The notes beneath the pieces were generated by a model that had not been told where the DNA came from, ran no database searches, and saw nothing but the letters and a program-made list of their open reading frames with translations. The position numbers and the translations under genes were made by a program. 23,319 nt of DNA from Saccoglossus kowalevskii. Its lineage: Eukaryota; Hemichordata; Enteropneusta; Harrimaniidae. Of the stretch, positions 1-10,435 are shown in pieces. The stretch lies in assembly GCF_000003605.2 (NCBI RefSeq), contig NW_003154738.1, forward strand, positions 261,620 through 284,938, in the 5' to 3' direction. Position 1 is the stretch's first letter. Every line of letters begins with the position of its first letter.

Positions 1-640
1 AAACACTCATTGTGTGTCAGATAGCTACTGATAACACATCCTAACATTGCTTTGTCTTGAGTTATCTTTGAAACTATAGGCACACAGATTAAACCTGTGT
101 TGTTGATTTTGGAAAACACTACTGAAGATGCCTTGCTTCCCTTCAGAAAATCTATATTTTAACCAACTTACATGACATTCTATGTTATATTGACTTTATC
201 ATATGAAAGTTTATGGTGCATTTCATCAATTAATAAATAAATGTGAAAATCGTAATTTTCAACACAAATAATAGTCTCGCTACCTTAACTTGATCTTTTT
301 TTTTATTACAATCATGTCAGTTAAAGCAGTTATTTCATCGGGCGTAATATTTGCCCTCAGTGTCAGATCAGACTAGTCTGCGGATATCGGCTAAACTTTC
401 ATTTAAACCTACACGCTAGAAATAACTTACTGACCCAACCACCACCGTTCTGTACATATGCAGTAGTAGGAGAATATGCTCACAAATATTACACATTGAA
501 ATATATTCGCATCATAGCATTTATAATAGAGAAATTATCAAATATAAAAAAAAAGCAGAGCATCAAGGGTATTCTCTATTTAATTGCACACAAACTCCAA
601 AATAACTTTAAAATCGCTTTTCATCGACCATTTAACATAA
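1..640. other. Non-coding stretch, nothing recognised
   Basis: AT-rich sequence with many stops in all frames. I see no conserved protein motif, RNA gene or terminal repeat. It leads directly into the dispersed tandem repeat that starts near 683. Confidence 0.6.
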
Positions 641-682
641 ACTTTCACTGCAAAATGTTTTAGTTTGTGTGTCTCTGGACAG

Positions 683-1060
683 TCCTCAAGTAACTATGTA
701 CCAAGTTTCATTGAAATGTGATGATTACTACTTGAAATATCAAAAGCTGAAAATTAATTAATTATGCAAATTAGGTAATTAATATGTACTGATATTACCC
801 TAAAAACTATCAGGTTTGTGCAGTGTCCTATGATATTTATGTGCCAAGTTTTATTGAAATGTGATGATTAGCACTTGGGATATCAGTGGAAAAGCCAAAA
901 ATTGATTAATCATCATGCAAATTAGGTAATTAATATTGCACAGATTTTAACCCAAAACTAATCAAATCTGAGCATTAGTTCAGAGCATCTATTTGTCAAA
1001 TTTTATCAAAATCCAATGAGTGGTTCTTTAGATATTAGTGGAACAGACACACAAACTAAC
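683..1060 (+). repeat. Dispersed ~145-bp tandem repeat, copy 1 (about 2.5 units)
   Basis: Two full monomers begin at about 683 and 826 (period about 143), followed by a partial, divergent last unit from about 981. Each full unit carries 'accaagtttcattgaaatg' or a close variant, then 'atgcaaattaggtaattaat'. The last unit contains 'gtggttctttagatatta' and ends in 'cagacacacaaac'. The same arrangement recurs at 19196-19438, so this is a mobile or satellite-like family. No coding capacity is seen. It may be the 3' region of a SINE or MITE, but I cannot identify the family. Confidence 0.85.
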
Positions 1061-1142
1061 TGCAAAAACTCCCGTTTTGTGCTTTGTACACGGGAGTCAA
1101 AAATACAAAAAAACTCAAAAAATTATCTTCTTAAAACTACTT

Positions 1143-1515
1143 GCTTGTTTGACAAGCAATTTATAATATGGCACCTATGTTCATAGCTCTACAAAGTTAC
1201 TGAAGCAGATTTTTGAAAAAAATAGCTTCCATTGGCAGCCATCTGGGATTTAGTAAAAAGTGAAATTATGCTATAACTCGTGAACAATTTTCCAGATTGA
1301 AACCATGGTAAGCAAAAAACATCCCTTCAATAAGATGATGTGTTCATGAAAATATTTCCCATGATTACAGTGGTTTTGGCGGCCACCTTGAATTTATCAA
1401 AAAAATGGAAAAAAAAGCTTGTTTGACAAGCAATATATGGCACCTATGTTGATAGCTCCACAAAGTTACTGAAGCAGATTTTTGAAAAATGACATCTTGG
1501 ATTTAGTAAAAACGG
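1143..1515 (+). repeat. Direct repeat, period ~274 bp, with a short hairpin in each unit
   Basis: About 100 bp starting at 1143 recur starting at 1417. The shared stretch runs from 'gcttgtttgacaagcaat' through 'ggcacctatgtt' and 'aaagttactgaagcagatt' to 'ggatttagtaaaaa'. The first 15 bases form a perfect 6-bp stem (GCTTGT/ACAAGC) around a 3-base loop. Between the copies lies a 'ggcggccaccttgaa' segment typical of non-coding invertebrate repeats. The array ends just before the zinc-ribbon exon, so it may lie within an intron. Confidence 0.8.
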
Positions 1516-1533
1516 AAACCACTCCACTAACAG

Positions 1534-1947
1534 ACAGACGTGAGTACTGATAATACACCTGGCATGCAAATGAATACCATCAGAGGAACAATCGTATCTG
1601 CTGAGTGTACATCAAAATATTACTGTCACTGTAAAAAGCAACTGATAGATTATGCTCCAGAGATGTCAACTATCAAGTGTCCATACTGCCCTCAACGAAC
1701 AAAAACAAGCCATCTCTTACCAAGTATTAAAGCATACATAAACATCACATCAGACTCTGGTAAGATGCATAAACTTACTGCATCTGAAGTCATCCTGCAA
1801 AAGCTGTGCCCTCAACATGACTTAAAAAGAACAGATGAAACTGAAGAATTTCAAGTTTCTGATTATAATATCATTAGCATTTCACCAGTCGATGCTCAAA
1901 ATGATTCACCACTGGTATCTGCCGAGAATTACCAAAGTAGTCTATGA
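1534..1947 (+). CDS. Terminal exon of an RPA-like OB-fold protein with a four-Cys zinc ribbon (partial)
   Basis: The frame is open from just after a TAA at 1528-1530 to the TGA at 1945-1947. The first ATG is at 1564, inside the fold ('MQMNTIRGTIVSAE'). I therefore read this as a 3' exon with a possible acceptor at the CAG 1531-1533, not as a complete gene. A beta-strand-like segment is followed by C-x-C (codons at 1624 and 1630) and, 15 residues later, C-P-Y-C, then 'SIKAYINITSDSGK' and 'LTASEVILQKL'. That order matches the zinc-ribbon-bearing OB folds of the replication protein A large subunit and its relatives, which bind single-stranded DNA. The last ~45 residues are polar and look disordered. 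There is no frame break. Relatives occur as host genes and as genes carried by Helitrons, and a Helitron relic lies 5 kb downstream on the same strand. The family call is by motif only. Confidence 0.55.
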   Translation, partial: TDVSTDNTPGMQMNTIRGTIVSAECTSKYYCHCKKQLIDYAPEMSTIKCPYCPQRTKTSHLLPSIKAYINITSDSGKMHKLTASEVILQKLCPQHDLKRTDETEEFQVSDYNIISISPVDAQNDSPLVSAENYQSSL

Positions 1948-3000
1948 TATTTCAATGCCCTTAAACACCCATTTGGTGCAATGCATCCTTGTTCTTCACT
2001 AGAGGTGAGGGGGTAATTTGTTGAGTTTTAAAATTGAAACTGATGATTTTATTTCCAGGGTTTATTTACTATGTTTATTTCATATACAATCTATGTACAT
2101 GCATTGTTGTGTTCACCATAATATACTTTATGCTAAAACATTCAGTGTTTCCACTATAAGTTGGTACACATTTTCGGCAACAGATTCATAATATTTATGT
2201 TAATCAACCTAAATTGCTGCTGATATATTCATTCAAGTTAGTAGTTTCTTTGTTTCATCGAACATTAGCATAGCAAGTTTATTTTGGGGTTTTCATATAT
2301 ACAAAATTTAGTTTCAGTTTATCATTTTTTATACACATGCCAATATCATCTGATCATTTATTTGTCTTTAGAATTTAAAGTTTAATGATAATAAATATAG
2401 GCTGTTTTCTGTAATCATATGTGCTCAGAATTTTTGAATTAGTTTGTAGCAGCATATGTTGGATTCAGAACACGGTACAAGTTACCTCTCCCTCTCACAA
2501 TGGTGCACTTTTCCAGTGCAATATACATGTGCACACATCAACTTGCCCTGACATCAATAGCCAATGCACCAACTGACTGGCCAAGGCAGATGAATTATTA
2601 TACAGTTATTGGTCTATTGCCTTAAAGTACGTGTAAGCTATTACAAAACTTTCCCATCTTGATTTGTTTCAGAGGCACATAACAGTTTTTCACATAATTT
2701 GGCAACAAAATGCAAAAATGCAACAGGCTGATTGAGAACTGAAAAGTTTCACTAAAATAACAGTTCAACAATACAATAATCATGATTAATAACATCAAAC
2801 AACTGCTTAATTATGAATGACATTGGACAGATGACTATAAATGGTTATGTCTGCTGATTCCAGTGTGGTTCATAATAGCAAAATACCAGAGGACTTGTTA
2901 AGAACATTGAATTGTAGACATGAAACGTTCGTCAAATAATTACATCAAGCAAGTGCAATTTGCCATGAGCCATGCAGGCTAGAAACCCGTCATCGCTGCT
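1948..3000. other. Non-coding stretch after the zinc-ribbon exon
   Basis: No coding signature is seen. An AATAAA hexamer at 2390-2395, about 445 bp past the stop at 1947, is a possible but unremarkable polyadenylation signal in sequence this AT-rich. Confidence 0.45.
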
Positions 3001-3030
3001 AAGCAGCTATATTTATTATTAGGATTATAG

Positions 3031-3208
3031 AATTAGAGAAACGGGATATGGTTTCAATTATTCGATACCATAATCTTAAAGTGAAATTTTGGGGAAAGAA
3101 AGTGGGCAATAATATAACACCAGGATGTAGAGTTAAATTCGACTCTTTAGTGGTAGAAGAATACAATAGCCAGAAAACATCAAAATTCCACTATGGGAAT
3201 CACTGTGG
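3031..3208 (+). CDS. OB-fold-like exon, RPA type (partial)
   Basis: The frame is open from 3003 to 3248, but the coding-looking part stops at a strong donor-like GTAAGT at 3209. An acceptor-like 'attatag' ends at 3030. The peptide between them has the strand pattern of a single-stranded-DNA-binding OB fold: 'LKVKFWGKKV', then 'G-C-R-V-K-F' with 'LVVEEYN'. This corresponds to the 'LW...G..V.....V..Y' core of RPA DNA-binding domains. It lies downstream of a terminal exon of the same general class (ending at 1947). The two pieces cannot be consecutive exons of one transcript in this order, so they come from separate or duplicated genes, or from a rearranged copy. No partner exon was found after the donor. 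Moderate to low confidence. Confidence 0.4.
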
Positions 3209-3249
3209 AAGTAAGTTTGCGAGTTATCTTTCCTCGTATATTATTTGAT

Positions 3250-6200
3250 GGGGGAAATGTTGTTCAGGGTTTGACTGCTTCAAAGTGAAGGGAGGCAGGC
3301 AATGATAGATTTACCAGTTGATATAGCTATTTGTACACTCCACTAAGTTGGTAATGATAAAACTACTTTCCGACGATTCCGAGGTTTGCCTCTGAAGAAT
3401 GTTATTACATGATTTACTTCATGTGTTGGGGTAAATTTGATTGTATAGAAAAAAAGAAAGTAACCGTAACCCAGTCCTAACAGAATTTGCATGCTTTCTC
3501 AGTCTTTTTTTCTGTTTTCAGTTAATTCGTCTTGTGTCTTGTTTTTCTAGTTGTCTGTGCTCTCAAGGGTTATTTTCCCTTCCATAATTGCTTCTCTTTT
3601 CTTAGAAAGTTTCTTTACCAGGCACTTAGATGTTAGGGCAAAACCCAAATTGTCAATGAAGATAGTAGATTCTAGAAGTTGTGTTGTCATTAACATATAC
3701 TAGATTCAGCGATTAAGTTTTCTTCTTAAATGATTTGTGGCTGTGCCCTTTCTGCAAACTATCCTGTGATTGAAAATAATTATCAATCATGAGAGGGATT
3801 TTGTTCTGTCCAATCTTTGGTACAACCTCATAATGGTTTGTATTACAGTGTTTCAGACTTCTGTGTCAACTTAATACTCTTATCAACCATGTGGCATAAA
3901 TACTTCAATCAACGTGTCAATCACGCATGCATATACATGTGTGTAGTCTTCAACACTTTGTGAGGAATCTTAAAGAATATTTTTAAATATCAAATATCTT
4001 GTTATTATTTTTTACACATCCCACACATCTTCTGACTTTGTCATTAATTTGTTCTGACCCTATCAACACGTATGAAATTTCTCAAAAAAAAACAGTTGCC
4101 ACCACCAAGCATGGATATAGTAATCAGGGTCCTAATGGCAAATTCTGCCTCTGAAAGAGAATGCCGAATTTTGGTTGAGACATTTGAGACTAAGCAACAA
4201 AATCATTCTCACATTGTACAGTATTTTTAAAAACACAGTCCGGTTTATTATCTAAAATACACATACTGTACATACAGCAACATTTATTAACAAATTGTAA
4301 ATACAAAGCCATATTTTCAGAGACAGTAATAATACTAATATCGACGGGACTGTTAATAATTTAGTATTATCACTATTTAGCATGAAGTATTGAAGGTGAG
4401 CCACCAGGGACAGTTTTGACAAACTACTACAGGACACTATTACAGTTGCGCCACTAAAGGGCAATATTATAAAAGAACCTGTAGAGGACAAAATCAAAGG
4501 GTATATAAAATACCACTGCTGCATGCAAGAAAAAAAAAACGTCAGCTGAGGTCTAGCCTACTTCTCTCCTTCCAAAGTCTATCATAAACTGAGGCGTGGC
4601 AGAGTGAACATGCGATCAGCCGATCACGTGATTACCAGGGATGTATGTCACGGTTAAAGCCTTGTAAAGTTGCCATTACTAAATACAATTAGTAAACAAT
4701 CTATCTATAAACATATATTACAAGAATTTTATAATATCTACCCTAAACACGCAAGTTGTTGATTCTAAACAATACTGATGTATTGATAATACAATAATCA
4801 ACACTGGTGACGCGTGTCCCAGGTCAAACGGCCAAGAAAAGAATCAATAGTCGATTTTTGTCGGGATGGTAATACACCAGTTCCAGTGCAATCATTACTA
4901 CATTACTACTAGAATTTGTAACTTTGATATTTAGTGATTTGTTAGACCATTATCATCATGTTTTATAATATTTAAAACATTGTTGTATATATATTATTAG
5001 ACACAACACTCTTCTGATAGATCAGCAGTAAAGTCGCTGAATTTAAATATCAAAGACAAAATAAGGTTGACAATACAAACAAACAAACAGGAAACATATA
5101 CAAGATTTAGCTAAAATAAAAAAAAGACAAGTTTTTATAAACTGCCTTGTGGAAAAGTCAGATTTAATATATTTAGCTTTTCAGTAGTTATGTGTTCATT
5201 ATGAAAGTAATTTGTTTTTTCTTGATTCATAACATCAGGAACCATATTTATTTATTTCCCACGGGGAAACGGTTCTATGAAATGAAGTTGCAGACGTTTC
5301 CTTCACTTTTAATTCGTTTACATTTTTTTTTCACAGAACATACTTGTATTTAACAAGTAAGTTCATACTAATCCACTTCATCCTGTAAAGAAGGTATTGT
5401 TGGACATTTTGTTTTCCAAACTCTATTGCCACGAGTATTAATCCGTATTTGGAGTTGCCAAATACTGATAATTTTGTGGTCAGAATATGATTAAGAGGTT
5501 ATTTCTAAACTCGGACTGCTATGTTGGATTTAAAATCAGATCTGCGGCAGCCACATTGCAACACATCTATTAAGAAAGCTGTTGGGAATTCTTTTATTGT
5601 TCGATTATGCTCGTGCATGTAATGATAGTGCAGATACAGTTTTAGGAGATTTCTTTTTAATTTCTATTTTATTATTATCTACTAACAGTTTGAATGTTTC
5701 TATTTTGAGTTTCTTTACCCTTAATAGTCAACAGTTCTACAAATGACTTTTAATTTGTGAACACATTTACTAGTTCAAATGATAACACATCTGCAGTATA
5801 AGTGCACCTAGAACACAATTGTCTTTATAGTGTGTCTTGTTATTAATATCTTTAATTTCTTCAGATATTTGGTTAATACAATTATTGAGGAACTTATTAG
5901 CAATTTGATGTAGTAGATATCAAAAACAATATTGCTACATTGTTTTGCAGAGCCAAGCTTTCCATCTCCCACACTGTGGATAGTTTGCAGTTCAAGGTTT
6001 CTAAACATTGCCCAGTAATGTCAACAAAATCATTCAGATACTTTTTAACCAAGTGTAATTTTTTCAGATAATCTACCTTGCATCATGAAAACAAACTGTG
6101 AATAATATGCTTCACAAAACTAATTCATTTAAATTGTTTTCCTGGTTGTAATCGTCGCCACCTGACCTCATGAATAAATGGTATCTTTTTAACTTCTAAC

Positions 6201-6880
6201 TTTCTTTCTAACATACATTTGGAAGATCTGCAGGGCAATGTGAAACGCCAGAAGTGTAGAAGATATTATTACTGTTGTATATGTGCCTTCTGATCTTGAA
6301 AAAATACTTGGAAGCGAGTCTCATACATTTAGTGGGTCAAAATATGAAGCATCCATAATAATGCCAAGTCTGTTAAGTTGTCCATGCTCCAACCTATACT
6401 GCAATTCTAATTTTCTCATTTCAATTCTTTCGTATATATCCTCCTCCTTAAAATCGCACTCAAAATTTTATTCTCAGTTAAATATTTGTTTCCTGTTTTT
6501 TTCTATATCCTGTTTAACATTTATATTTTTATACTGACCCAACGAAATAAATCATCTTTGTGTAGATCAGTCAATCAGCAGAGACAAATAAAGCCATATT
6601 TTGTTTCTTTTGTGAACTTAAAGCTTTTCTTTAGGTTTCTACTGTTTAAATTTGTTTCTGTGGACCGCGAAATTCGTCAGTGAAGACGAAGGACCAGCTG
6701 GACTATTTTTTTTTCTTCCTAGTGTAAATTCATTTATATGCTTATAGCCATATTGTTGGTTTATTTACAAGTACTATAAATGAAATGAAAATATATTACA
6801 TATACATATATATTACATATTACGATACATTTGTGTCATTATTTTGGAATTTGTCGACCATTGGATTTAATTGAAACACT
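3250..6880. other. Long non-coding stretch
   Basis: This is AT-rich sequence without recognisable genes, RNA genes or transposon termini. Short open frames here are isolated and lack conserved motifs. One minus-strand frame at 5897-6262 has only two internal stops in 122 codons but matches nothing I know. A TA-rich simple stretch lies near 6790-6825. Confidence 0.5.
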
Positions 6881-6910
6881 GATAAGGTTAGAAATATGAC
6901 ATGCGATGGA

Positions 6911-7600
6911 AAATGTGCTCTCATTCAAAGTGACCCTTTTGATTACCAGGTGCAAACATTTATCATCACATTCACTAGGAATTTCAACATCATGGCTCAC
7001 CACATATAGATGTTATATGGATTGAGCATGCCCCAGTATATGAGAAATCCTCACCAACAGAAATTTCTGATTCTATTCAAAATTACATTTCCTGCAGCTT
7101 GAATGCTTCTGATGATTTTTTTGCACAAACATCATCTCACTACAAAAACGTGCTCACTCCAGAACTTGTCGAAAGAAAGGTCAATGTTTTTGCCGTTTCA
7201 ATTTTCCACAACTATTAATGTTGGCCACCATGAATCTTTTGAAACAAACTGGAAAACCATCGAAGCGTACCTAAATAATGGTAAATTTAGACTAGATTGC
7301 AAATTTGAAGTCATGCTTAATAAACTCCAATAATTAGAGGACTATATCTTGGCAATCAGATCAAGTCTCTCCCGGGCAACCACATTAAAAAAATAAGAAT
7401 TAACAACTACAATTCTGTACTTTTGAAGCTTGGCGAGGTAATGTGAACATTCAATTAATATATCATTGACTTATATGGCCGTATGATGTATATATTTTCT
7501 TAGATGACCTAAGGGCAGAGAAGGAATGAGTGAAGGGCAGAGAAGGATGAGTGATCTTCTACATGAAGCCTGTTTGGAAGCGAAAACGGGGTAACCAGAC
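6911..7600 (+). pseudogene. Helitron Rep (HUH nuclease) domain, frameshifted
   Basis: The order of motifs follows Helitron Rep domains. 'KCALIQSDPFDYQVQTF' is at 6911. 'FQHHGSPHIDVIWIEHAPVY' is at 6982. 'NYISCSLNASDD' follows. A shift then leads to 'HKHHLTTKTCS' (about 7120), a 'K-T-I-E-A-Y-L' segment, 'EDYILAIRSSLSRATT' (7337, in frame after a TAA at 7331), 'RINNYNSVLLKL' (7396), and 'RRMSDLLHEACLEAKTG' (about 7541). The canonical HUH metal-binding motif (H-I-H) reads H-I-D at 7003-7011. At least three frame changes and several stops are present. A 22-bp tandem duplication (7511-7553) falls in the segment where the catalytic tyrosines are expected. In an active element this domain nicks and joins single-stranded DNA. 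Confidence 0.75.
7511..7553 (+). repeat. 22-bp tandem duplication inside the Rep relic
   Basis: 'aagggcagagaaggaatgag' plus 'tg' (7511-7532) is followed directly by the same sequence with one A missing (7533-7553). The copies are almost identical, so the duplication is younger than much of the surrounding decay. Confidence 0.85.
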
Positions 7601-7604
7601 TTTA

Positions 7605-8565
7605 AATCTGCAGACTCTGCAAATTATTATAGAGAACTTGATGTTGTTTTATCAATTGAGAAAAGAGTCTCACATAATTTGTTCATGCAACACGAGCAAC
7701 AGGTACTGACCAAATTAAGGTGGAGATGCTGGTTCGTGGGCACTTGGGAGTGATTTTTTTTTTTGCTTTTTATTATCCAAATAGTCTTGGCTATAGACTA
7801 TTAAAATTTTGTAGAATTGTGAATAGTGGAACATACTCAAAAGACGAATTTAAAATGAATGCTTAGCAAGATTTAGCAAGGCTGTACACAAATAATAAAA
7901 AAAGAAACATTGAGAAAAAAAGAAATGACTGGATCTCCATATTAATTTATGAAATACATTTGCATTTGGAACTGATACAGCCATTTTAATTAAAAGCATT
8001 AGCAAACTTCTTACTGAGTGAATTGTTATGCAAATTAGCAATTATCTCAGCTTCTTGTTAGTGCACATCCCAGAACTTTAAAAATAAAGCTCTTAGACGC
8101 TTGACCTTTTGTTTTGAAATTTTCACAAATGATTGACAATGTGTTTATCTTCAAAACGCCGTCGGGACATTGTTTTTGGTTGAACAGAGTTACAACAATC
8201 GTACAGACAACTAGCCTGGGTGTTAATTTATACATAAACTTGAAGTAGTGACATTTGAGCTGCTGCCCTGCAAAATTGACAACTGGTAGACAGTTTTCAA
8301 GACGGCACTTTCTTCATAGTAAACAGATGTACCCGTAAACCAATTTTGACAGGGAACAGAAGCATGGTTTAGAAGCTATTTTTTTAAATCACTTTTGACC
8401 AATAAAAAAACACATTTTTGTGCATATTTCAAACTACAGTGTCCATAAAAATACTAACAACATTTTAAAATTCATACAATAAGCTTTCCGAAAATATATA
8501 GTTTTGTGGACAAGGGAGGTCATCCTGGTTGCTTAATTAACAAATTGTAATGCCTGTCAGGTAAA
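7605..8565 (+). other. Unrecognised stretch between Rep and helicase relics
   Basis: This should hold the end of Rep and the Rep-helicase linker if the Helitron were whole. One frame just after the Rep motifs ('SADSANYYRELDVVLSIEK') stays open past a single stop but matches no Helitron motif I know. The rest is AT-rich with poly-T (about 7757-7770) and no coding signature. Deletion plus replacement by other DNA is the likely history. Confidence 0.4.
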
Positions 8566-8569
8566 CTGC

Positions 8570-9046
8570 ATCTCTACCTTAAGACTACAACTGTACAACC
8601 AATATTGGAGATGGAGAGACTCGTTAGTCTTTGATGGTCACTATAGTGAATGGGATTCATTGGCTTCAAATACACCAGCAAGATGAGAAACAGTTGATTC
8701 AATGCAGGGATGAATATAATGCTTTTAAACCTAAAACTGACGCACTTAAATATGATCTGGCAGATGACCTCGGTATTACTACTGAAAAATGCCAATTTGA
8801 AATGAATATTATCTCGAGATGATGAGGAAGATGAATAATCAGCAGAGGGATATTCTGCGTTGCTATTTGCATCATATTAAAGTCAGCAATGAACCAGTTA
8901 CGAGCGTTATATCAAACTTTATTGAGATTGTCAATTCAAAACCAGTGGTAAGTCCTTATGAGTGTCATGAATTACTTGTTACCCCAACAGGTAAAGCTTC
9001 TTACAGCATTGGTGGTTTTACAGAGATTGAAATAGTTTTCGATTGA
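8570..9046 (+). pseudogene. Helitron PIF1-type helicase, N-terminal fragment
   Basis: Three pieces in shifting frames follow the Helitron helicase order. First comes a 'YWRWRDSLVFDGHYSEWDSL' segment (about 8600-8660), resembling the 'PWR.E..L..G.Y..Y' region. Next is 'QDEKQLIQCRDEYNAF' (from about 8675). Then 'MNNQQRDILRCYLHHIK' (from 8834) leads into 'LLVTPTGKASYSIGGFT' (about 8970-9020), which corresponds to the motif-Ia-like 'APTGKAAYNIGG' block. The Walker A loop (GGAGVGKS type) expected between the last two is absent, replaced by about 20 unrelated residues. The frame closes at 9046 and no later helicase motif was found. It is non-functional. Confidence 0.75.
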
Positions 9047-9049
9047 CAA

Positions 9050-10430
9050 GTCTCTCTGATATCGGCCAATGAGAGTATGGAATGTTTTTGATCCCTCTAG
9101 TGTAAAACTCAACTCAAGGCCACTTAATCATTTAAACTGCAAGACTGTATATTGTTATGTCCACACGACATCATTCTACGGAGCCAAACTATTGCTCTTC
9201 CCACCGTTAAACAGGAGATTATCTCCAATGCGTTCATAAGGTCGGGACCCGAACGAAAGCCGAGATCTGCCATAGTTTGATTCAGTTCTGTCAGAGCCTA
9301 ACTGCACAGTGCCCTCAAATAATTAGTATGAAAAAAAACATGGCTGAAAACGATATTGGTGTCGAGCGTGTTTTATTTCTTTACATGGCACGATTCTGTT
9401 GATCTGGGAGAAAAAAAACACACTCACGATCGAGTTTGAGCATTGAGGTAGAAAAGACAATGAACTGGTGTTATGATTTAGGTATTAGTATCTCGAATAA
9501 ACAGGACACACGACAGCTGAAATGTGTTACAGCCTCTTAGCTGAAGTTATTGTTCAATTGTTGTGATATGTGTTACAGTTGTCAATCTAAACCTACTAGG
9601 AACATGTCACCTTAGCGTGACCGCTTCTACGATTTTTATCTCTGGTGTCTTTAAAAAGTATCTTCAATTTTCATTGGATCTGTTCAGTTCTTCTTTTCAA
9701 GTTTTTGTCGCATAATTTCGTTTCCCGTTGACCTGTCAATCTATCGCAGTATTTCTTTACTTTGCCAAATAGATATTGGGGGGGGGGGGTGTTTCACCCT
9801 AAAGTGCGTTCCTGAGTTCTTGCCCATATTTGCCTAAATAAATAAAATAAAATAAATAAATACAATTAAATACCGGTATAAAATTGTATTTACGTATACT
9901 GAACAGCATGTGTGCGATTATTGAGATCTAGAAGCTTCCAAATATTATTATAGCTGGTTTGTTTTCGCATGCCTGACAAAATATACTAGAAATTAAATTC
10001 ATTTTCTACCTAATCACAAATTAGGTTTTATATTGTATTTTATGGAATGGACAAACATGGTTTGATAAATACTTCTCGTTATATTACATTTTCAGTTACG
10101 CATGCATGTTTTTTGTTCAAAAATATCTTTCATTTCATGATAAATCAATAAATTATTTTATTTTTGCTTTCCTTTTTTTCTATTACTAGTATTGTGCTTT
10201 GTGACAGTGTTGCATACTACTTCAATATGCCGTATATTCTGACAAGCTTTCACCGGAGACCCGGTTTTCTAGCCTTCCTGTTTTTTAATTTGTAAAGAAA
10301 TTAAATAACTACGTAATTTTACAGGTATTTTGCGCATTATGAAAACCTGCCACTAAAAAGTGCAGAAATGCCATCATCATCTGTGATAACAAATAGTAGA
10401 AGCAGTGGATTCTCAAGATGTAAAGAGCAC
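9050..10430. other. Non-coding stretch with simple-sequence tracts
   Basis: No gene recognised. It contains a run of 12 G at 9778-9789 and an (aaata)/(aaat)-type tract at about 9835-9872. The latter could be the tail of a lost retrotransposon, but no element is recognisable beside it. Confidence 0.5.
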
Positions 10431-10435
10431 TAAAT

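Larger units (their letters stand above)
6905..9046 (+). mobile_element. Degenerate Helitron carrying RepHel fragments
   Basis: Two blocks of Helitron replication-initiator/helicase coding sequence occur in order on the plus strand: Rep (about 6911-7600) and the start of the PIF1-type helicase (about 8570-9046). About 970 bp of unrecognised sequence separates them, where the C-terminal Rep region should be. The reading frame shifts repeatedly. Helitron ends (5' TC; 3' hairpin followed by CTRR) could not be located, so the limits given are those of the coding relic. Helitrons transpose through a rolling-circle mechanism driven by this protein; this copy is dead. Confidence 0.75.

Noticed and set aside
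683-1060. CRISPR-like array
   Set aside because: Units are ~145 bp with no short repeat/spacer alternation, in eukaryotic DNA.
1143-1157. Helitron 3' terminal hairpin
   Set aside because: The hairpin is not followed by CTRR and occurs in both units of a direct repeat.
1540-1542. GTG as start codon of the zinc-ribbon frame
   Set aside because: In eukaryotic DNA a GTG start is unlikely. The frame is open back to 1531 and looks like an exon entered by splicing.
4252-4524. Minus-strand 90-aa hydrophobic frame
   Set aside because: Hydrophobicity follows from AT-rich composition. There are no conserved motifs, and the opposite strand shows an equally open but unrecognised stretch.
4623-4632. Palindrome ATCACGTGAT (E-box core)
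   Set aside because: A single 10-bp palindrome with no gene nearby; expected by chance.
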